Source of the DNA: Micromonospora sp. M71_S20
Lineage (GTDB): Bacteria; Actinomycetota; Actinomycetes; Mycobacteriales; Micromonosporaceae
DNA length: 64,000 nucleotides
Direction: 5' to 3'
Assembly: GCF_003664255.1 (NCBI RefSeq)
Contig: NZ_RCCV01000001.1
Location: forward strand, 3,658,001-3,722,000
In this document: piece after piece, positions 60,503-64,000 of the stretch
How positions within the stretch are numbered: the first letter of the stretch is position 1
How the letters are laid out: the number at the start of each line of letters is the position of its first letter
Made by a program: the position numbers and the translations under genes
Notes under the pieces: generated by a model
Seen by the model: only the letters and a program-made list of their open reading frames with translations
What the model was told of the DNA's origin: nothing
Database searches by the model: none

Positions 60503-62296
60503 TCACCGCGGGTCGTCGAAGCCCTCGGTGGCCCGTTCGCGGCGCAGGTGCGCCAGCGCCCGCCGGCCCAGGTCGGTGTCCTCCCGGCCGAGCGCCTCGT
60601 ACATGGTCGCGACCTTCTCGTACGGCTGGGCGGGCGGCAGCAGCGGGATCGCCGGATCCACCATCGCCTCGATGAGCGTCGGCCGGTCCGCCGACAGGGC
60701 CCGGTCCCAGGCGGCGTCGACCTCGGCCGGCGTGCTGACCCGGACGCCGTGCAGGCCCAGCAGCTCGGCCCAGCGGGCGTACGGGGCGTCCGGCAGGCGC
60801 TGGGAGTCGACGAAGCGGGGATCGCCCTCCATCTCCCGCTGCTCCCAGCTCACCTCGGCGAGATCGCGGTTGTGCAGCACCAGCACCACGAACCGGGGGT
60901 CCGCCCAGTCCCGCCACCGGTGGGCGACGGTGAGCAGCTCGGCGAGCCCGTTCATCTGCATGGCCCCGTCCCCGGCGAGGGCCACCACCGGCCGGTGCGG
61001 CTCGGCGAGCTTCGCGGCCAGCCCGTACGGCAGCGCCGAACCCATCGAGGCCAGCGTGCTCGACAGGTGCGCGTCGACACCGACGGGCAGCCGCAGGTGC
61101 CGCGCGTACCAGTAGGTCACGGAGCCGACGTCCACCGACACCTGCGCGTCCCCGGGCAGCCGGTCGGTGAGGGCGTGCACGACGTACTGCGGATTGAGCG
61201 GCTCGGCCTCGGCGGTGGCCCGCCGGCGGGCGATGTCGCGCCACCGGGCCACCTCGCCCTCGACGCGCTGCCGCCAGCTCCGGTCGGACCGGGGCGTGAG
61301 CAGTGGCAGCAGGGCCCGGATGGTCTCGGCGGCGTCGCCGAGCAGCGGCACCTCCACCGGGTAGCGCATGCCGAGGCGCCGGCCGTCGATGTCGATCTGC
61401 ACCGCCCGGGCCTGCCCGGGCGCCGGGTAGAACTCCGACCAGGGATCGTTGCTGCCGACGATGAGCAGCGTGTCGCACTCGCTCATCAGGGCGCTGCTGG
61501 CGGTGCTGCCGAGGTGTCCCATCACGCCGGTGTGGAACGGCAGCGACTCGTCCAGCACCGGCTTGCCCAGCAGCGACGCCGTCACTCCCGCGCCGAGCGC
61601 CTCGGCCAGCTCGACCACCTCGCCGGCGGCGGCGCGGGCGCCCTGCCCCACCAGGATCGCCACCCGCTCGCCGGCGTCGAGCAGGTCGGCGGCGGCCCGC
61701 AGGTCCTCCGCGCGGGGGCGCAGCTCGGGCACCGGCAGACCGGGGTTGGTCACCATGATCCCGTGCTCGTGGGCCCGCAGGTCGGGGGCGGGGGCGGTCT
61801 GCACGTCGTGCGGCAGGATGACGCAGGTCGGGCTGCGGGTGGCCAGTGCGGTGCGGATCGCGCGGTCGAGGAGCATCGGCAGTTGCTCGGGCGTGTACGC
61901 GGTCTGCACGAACTGGGCGCACACGTCGCCGTACAGGCGGACCAGGTCGATCTCCTGCTGGTAGCCGCTGCCCAGCACCGACGTCACCTGCTGTCCGACG
62001 ATCGCGAGCACCGGCTGGGAGTCCAGCCGGGCGTCGTAGAGGCCGTTGAGCAGGTGCACCGCGCCCGGCCCCTGGGTGGACAGGCACACCCCCAGCCCGC
62101 CGGTGTACTTCGCGTGGCCGCAGGCCATGAGCGCTGCGGTCTCCTCGTGCCGGGCCTGCACGAACTCCGGCCGCCCGGCGCGGCGCAGCGCGCCCATGAG
62201 CCCGTCGATGCCGTCACCGGAGTAGCCGAAGACCCGGCCCACGCCCCAGTCCGCCAACCGGGCCACCACCAGGTCCGACACCGTCGCGTCCGTCAT
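60503..62296 (-). CDS. thiamine-diphosphate enzyme, PoxB-like pyruvate oxidase/dehydrogenase
   Basis: A 597-residue TPP enzyme. The N-terminal domain has VFGYSGDGIDGLMGAL and the catalytic Glu in ARHEETAAL (E51), then STQGPGAVHLLNGLYDA. The central domain binds FAD or is its remnant. The C-terminal domain has the TPP motif GDGAMQMNGLAELLTVAHR with the following Asn in LHNRDLAEV, and ends with a charged tail. The pattern is of pyruvate:quinone oxidoreductase (PoxB) rather than acetolactate synthase. It oxidises pyruvate to acetate and CO2. The ATG at 62296 has AGGAGG 5 nt upstream. Confidence 0.85.
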   Translation of the reverse strand: MTDATVSDLVVARLADWGVGRVFGYSGDGIDGLMGALRRAGRPEFVQARHEETAALMACGHAKYTGGLGVCLSTQGPGAVHLLNGLYDARLDSQPVLAIVGQQVTSVLGSGYQQEIDLVRLYGDVCAQFVQTAYTPEQLPMLLDRAIRTALATRSPTCVILPHDVQTAPAPDLRAHEHGIMVTNPGLPVPELRPRAEDLRAAADLLDAGERVAILVGQGARAAAGEVVELAEALGAGVTASLLGKPVLDESLPFHTGVMGHLGSTASSALMSECDTLLIVGSNDPWSEFYPAPGQARAVQIDIDGRRLGMRYPVEVPLLGDAAETIRALLPLLTPRSDRSWRQRVEGEVARWRDIARRRATAEAEPLNPQYVVHALTDRLPGDAQVSVDVGSVTYWYARHLRLPVGVDAHLSSTLASMGSALPYGLAAKLAEPHRPVVALAGDGAMQMNGLAELLTVAHRWRDWADPRFVVLVLHNRDLAEVSWEQREMEGDPRFVDSQRLPDAPYARWAELLGLHGVRVSTPAEVDAAWDRALSADRPTLIEAMVDPAIPLLPPAQPYEKVATMYEALGREDTDLGRRALAHLRRERATEGFDDPR

Positions 62297-62429
62297 CGCC
62301 GCCTCCTCGCCCCGACTCGGCCCTCCCAGCATGTGGCGATACCCCGGACCGCCACGCCGAACCGGACCGACAGCACCGGTTCGGGTGTCCGTACCGGCCG
62401 CCTCGACCGACGATCCCCGCAGTCGGCGA

Positions 62430-63659
62430 TCATGGCCGCACGCTGAACCGGCGCGAGGAAGGCACCAGCGCCGCGGCGGCGGGCGCGGCGAAGCACACCA
62501 CGGCACACCCGGCCAGGACGCCGACCGCGCCGAAACGGTCGATCGCGGGAGCGATGAGCGCCAGACCGACAGGCGCGAGTCCGTAGGACAGGAGGAAGTC
62601 CAGCGAGGACACCCGGGCGAGCTTCGTCGGCTCGACCTCGCGCTGCGTGGCGGTGAACCAGGGGACGTTGAACAGCTCGATGCCGAGCCCGGCGAGCACG
62701 TACGCGGAGACGACCAGCGCAGGATGCACCGGCAGGAGCAGGCTGAGCGGTACGAGCCCGTACAGGGCGAGCCCGGCCAGGGCGGTCCAGCCCGGTGCCG
62801 GCGGGCGCCACCGCCCGATCACCACGGCGCCGGCGAGCGCGCCGAGGGTGTACGCGGTCATGGCGGCGGCGAGCACGGCCTCGGTGCCGTAGCGGTCACG
62901 GCTGACCAGTGGAAGGACCACGCCGGTGGCCGAGTATCCGGTGGCGATGACCGCGGTCAGCGCGGCCAGGCCCGCGAGGAACCAGGGGTGACGGCGTGCC
63001 TCGCGCACGCCGTCGGCGAACTCGGCCAGGATTCCGGGCCTGGTGACGGGCAGGTCGGGTCGGCCGGTCCCGGCGGGTGGGACCAGGGCGGCCGCCAGCC
63101 ACAGGCCGCCGACGCCGAGCAGGAGCATCGGAACGGAGACGACCAGGGCCAGCAGCGCGGTCAGGCTGGGGGCGACGAGGGTCGTGACCCGCACGGCGAG
63201 GGTGATCGCGGCGTTGGCCTGCTGCCGTTGCGGCTCGGCGACCACCTCGGCGGTCAGCGCCTGGAAGGCGGGCCGGCACGCGCCCTGTCCCGCACCCATC
63301 ACGGCCGCCGCCACGGCCGTCAGGGCGAGCGACCGGCCCATGCCGAACACCATCACCGGGGCGGCGAGGGCGCCCATCAGGCCCGACCACAGCACCACCC
63401 GCCGACGCGAGTGCCGGTCGGCGAGCACGCCGCCGATCGGGACGGCGACGAGAAAACCCACGGTCCGTACGGCCAGCAGCACACCCAGTTCGATGGCGGT
63501 CAGTGATCGGTCGAGCACCGCCAACCCGAGGATGAACGGCAGGGCCCACGTGGCCATGCCCGAGGCCGTCGTACCTGCCCACAGCCGGACGAAGGACGTG
63601 CTCCGCAGCGCCGATCCCGGCTCCGGGCGGGTCTGGACGGTGTCGTCAAGCATGCGCAT
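62430..63659 (-). CDS. MFS exporter (EntS-like)
   Basis: A 409-residue major-facilitator protein starting at ATG 63659, with AAGGAA 3 nt upstream; ATG 63653 is the alternative, 9 nt from the same site. It has about twelve hydrophobic helices and the MFS loop motif GGVLADRHSRRRVVLW between helices 2 and 3. The early segment FVRLWAGTTASGMATWALPFILGLAVL resembles the siderophore exporter EntS group. Its start lies 22 bp from a Fur/Zur-type palindrome, so it is probably induced by metal limitation and may export a metallophore. The substrate is not proven. Confidence 0.83.
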   Translation of the reverse strand: MRMLDDTVQTRPEPGSALRSTSFVRLWAGTTASGMATWALPFILGLAVLDRSLTAIELGVLLAVRTVGFLVAVPIGGVLADRHSRRRVVLWSGLMGALAAPVMVFGMGRSLALTAVAAAVMGAGQGACRPAFQALTAEVVAEPQRQQANAAITLAVRVTTLVAPSLTALLALVVSVPMLLLGVGGLWLAAALVPPAGTGRPDLPVTRPGILAEFADGVREARRHPWFLAGLAALTAVIATGYSATGVVLPLVSRDRYGTEAVLAAAMTAYTLGALAGAVVIGRWRPPAPGWTALAGLALYGLVPLSLLLPVHPALVVSAYVLAGLGIELFNVPWFTATQREVEPTKLARVSSLDFLLSYGLAPVGLALIAPAIDRFGAVGVLAGCAVVCFAAPAAAALVPSSRRFSVRP

Positions 63660-63674
63660 CGATTCCTTGGCCCC

Positions 63675-63702
63675 TTGACCTGACAATGATTGTCATTATA
63701 GT
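63675..63702 (+). promoter_or_regulatory. sigma-A-like promoter covered by a Fur/Zur-type box
   Basis: TTGACC (63675-63680) and TATAGT (63697-63702) are 16 bp apart. The spacer contains TGACAAT-G-ATTGTCA (63681-63695), a perfect 7-1-7 palindrome. A bound Fur-family repressor would block the promoter. It drives the small gene at 63737. Confidence 0.7.
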
Positions 63703-63736
63703 AACGGGCGCGGTTCGTCTCGTCCCGGAGGTGTCC

Positions 63737-63913
63737 ATGTCACGTCCCACCCGGCCCGGCTGGGCGTTCGACGCCGCGGCCCTGGCCACTGGCCGCGCCG
63801 TCCCGGACGACGGTGCGACACCGACGGCCCCGGCTCGCGGCGCGGCGGTCGACAGCTGCGGCCGACGACCGACGTTCTCCAGTACGCCGCACCGACCGCA
63901 GCCCGCCCGCTGA
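63737..63913 (+). CDS. hypothetical small protein (58 aa)
   Basis: A 58-residue frame starting at ATG 63737, with GGAGGT 5 nt upstream, downstream of the promoter covered by the Fur/Zur-type box. The sequence starts MSRPTRPGWAFDAAALATG and has no signal peptide, membrane segment or recognised domain; it is rich in Pro, Arg and Thr. The next gene starts 13 bp after its stop, so both are probably one transcript. It could be a short leader peptide or a real small protein. I cannot say more. Confidence 0.5.
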   Translation: MSRPTRPGWAFDAAALATGRAVPDDGATPTAPARGAAVDSCGRRPTFSSTPHRPQPAR

Positions 63914-63926
63914 CCCGAGGAGGACC

Positions 63927-64000
63927 ATGAACATCAGCCTGGCCGACCTGCCACCGGTACTGCCCGCCGACCACGTCATCGCCATCAACCAGCCCAGAGC
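63927..64000 (+). CDS. start of an unidentified gene (3' partial)
   Basis: ATG 63927 has GAGGAGG a few bases upstream and runs off the window after 24 codons (MNISLADLPPVLPADHVIAI, then NQPR). Too little is present to assign a family. It shares the metal-type promoter with the small gene before it. Confidence 0.6.
   Translation, partial: MNISLADLPPVLPADHVIAINQPR

Noticed and set aside
58820..62446. 1,208-codon open frame on the plus strand opposite LtrA and the TPP enzyme
   Set aside because: Low-complexity antisense translation; both minus-strand genes have clear motifs.
1..64000. CRISPR arrays, tRNA or rRNA genes, insertion sequences, prophage genes
   Set aside because: Reading the sequence and frames showed no repeat array, structural RNA or transposase.

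Overview
The window is a very GC-rich actinobacterial chromosome segment. Codon third positions are almost all G or C, GTG and TTG starts are common, and many neighbouring genes overlap by GTGA, ATGA or TTGA. Gene content suggests the Micromonosporaceae (Micromonospora-like); this is inferred from gene families, not from a database search. I see no rRNA, tRNA, CRISPR array, insertion sequence or prophage.

Layout. (1) 1-5.2 kb holds single genes: an HEXXH protein cut by the window edge, a secreted SH3-like protein, a frameshifted two-domain acetyltransferase, a double glyoxalase-fold protein, and a divergent NTF2-like/MarR pair with two palindromic operators between them. (2) 5.6-18.4 kb is a five-gene MoxR/VWA/SWIM cluster: a DUF4132-like protein, a 1,682-residue protein of unknown function, a MoxR-type AAA+ ATPase, a DUF5682-VWA fusion and a SWIM zinc-finger protein. 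It resembles E. coli yehI/yehL/yehM/yehP/yehQ, with the YehM and YehP parts fused. (3) 18.8-27.4 kb holds a short-chain dehydrogenase, a Tat-exported beta-propeller protein, an acyl-CoA oxidase with a palindromic operator, rifampin phosphotransferase (rph) with a rifamycin-associated element upstream, and two uncharacterised genes.

(4) 27.4-48.8 kb is a glycan-utilisation locus: an ABC sugar importer without its own ATPase, three GH38-type proteins (alpha-mannosidase clan), an alpha/alpha-barrel protein, a SIS phosphosugar isomerase, a ROK kinase, a LacI repressor, a tandem metallo-beta-lactamase protein and a GH84 beta-N-acetylglucosaminidase. Near-identical 14-bp palindromes (TGGGATCGATCCCA type) precede its divergent units, so it is probably one LacI regulon. 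The combination suggests import and intracellular breakdown of mannose- and GlcNAc-containing glycans. (5) 48.7-59.0 kb is a second sugar locus. A six-gene leftward operon encodes an FGGY kinase, a YihT-like aldolase, an Asp/Glu racemase-like protein, a GH1 beta-glycosidase, a TIM-barrel glycosidase that may start at AUC, and an FAD oxidoreductase. A DeoR regulator and a four-carbon acid-sugar kinase are divergent to it. (6) 59.0-64.0 kb holds LtrA, a PoxB-like thiamine-diphosphate enzyme, an MFS exporter, and a promoter that contains a Fur/Zur-type 7-1-7 box driving a new unit that runs off the window.

The strongest candidates for new biology are the MoxR/VWA/SWIM cluster with its very large uncharacterised partner, the LacI-controlled mannosidase/O-GlcNAcase/tandem-MBL regulon, and the FGGY/YihT-like/acid-sugar-kinase pathway of unknown substrate.
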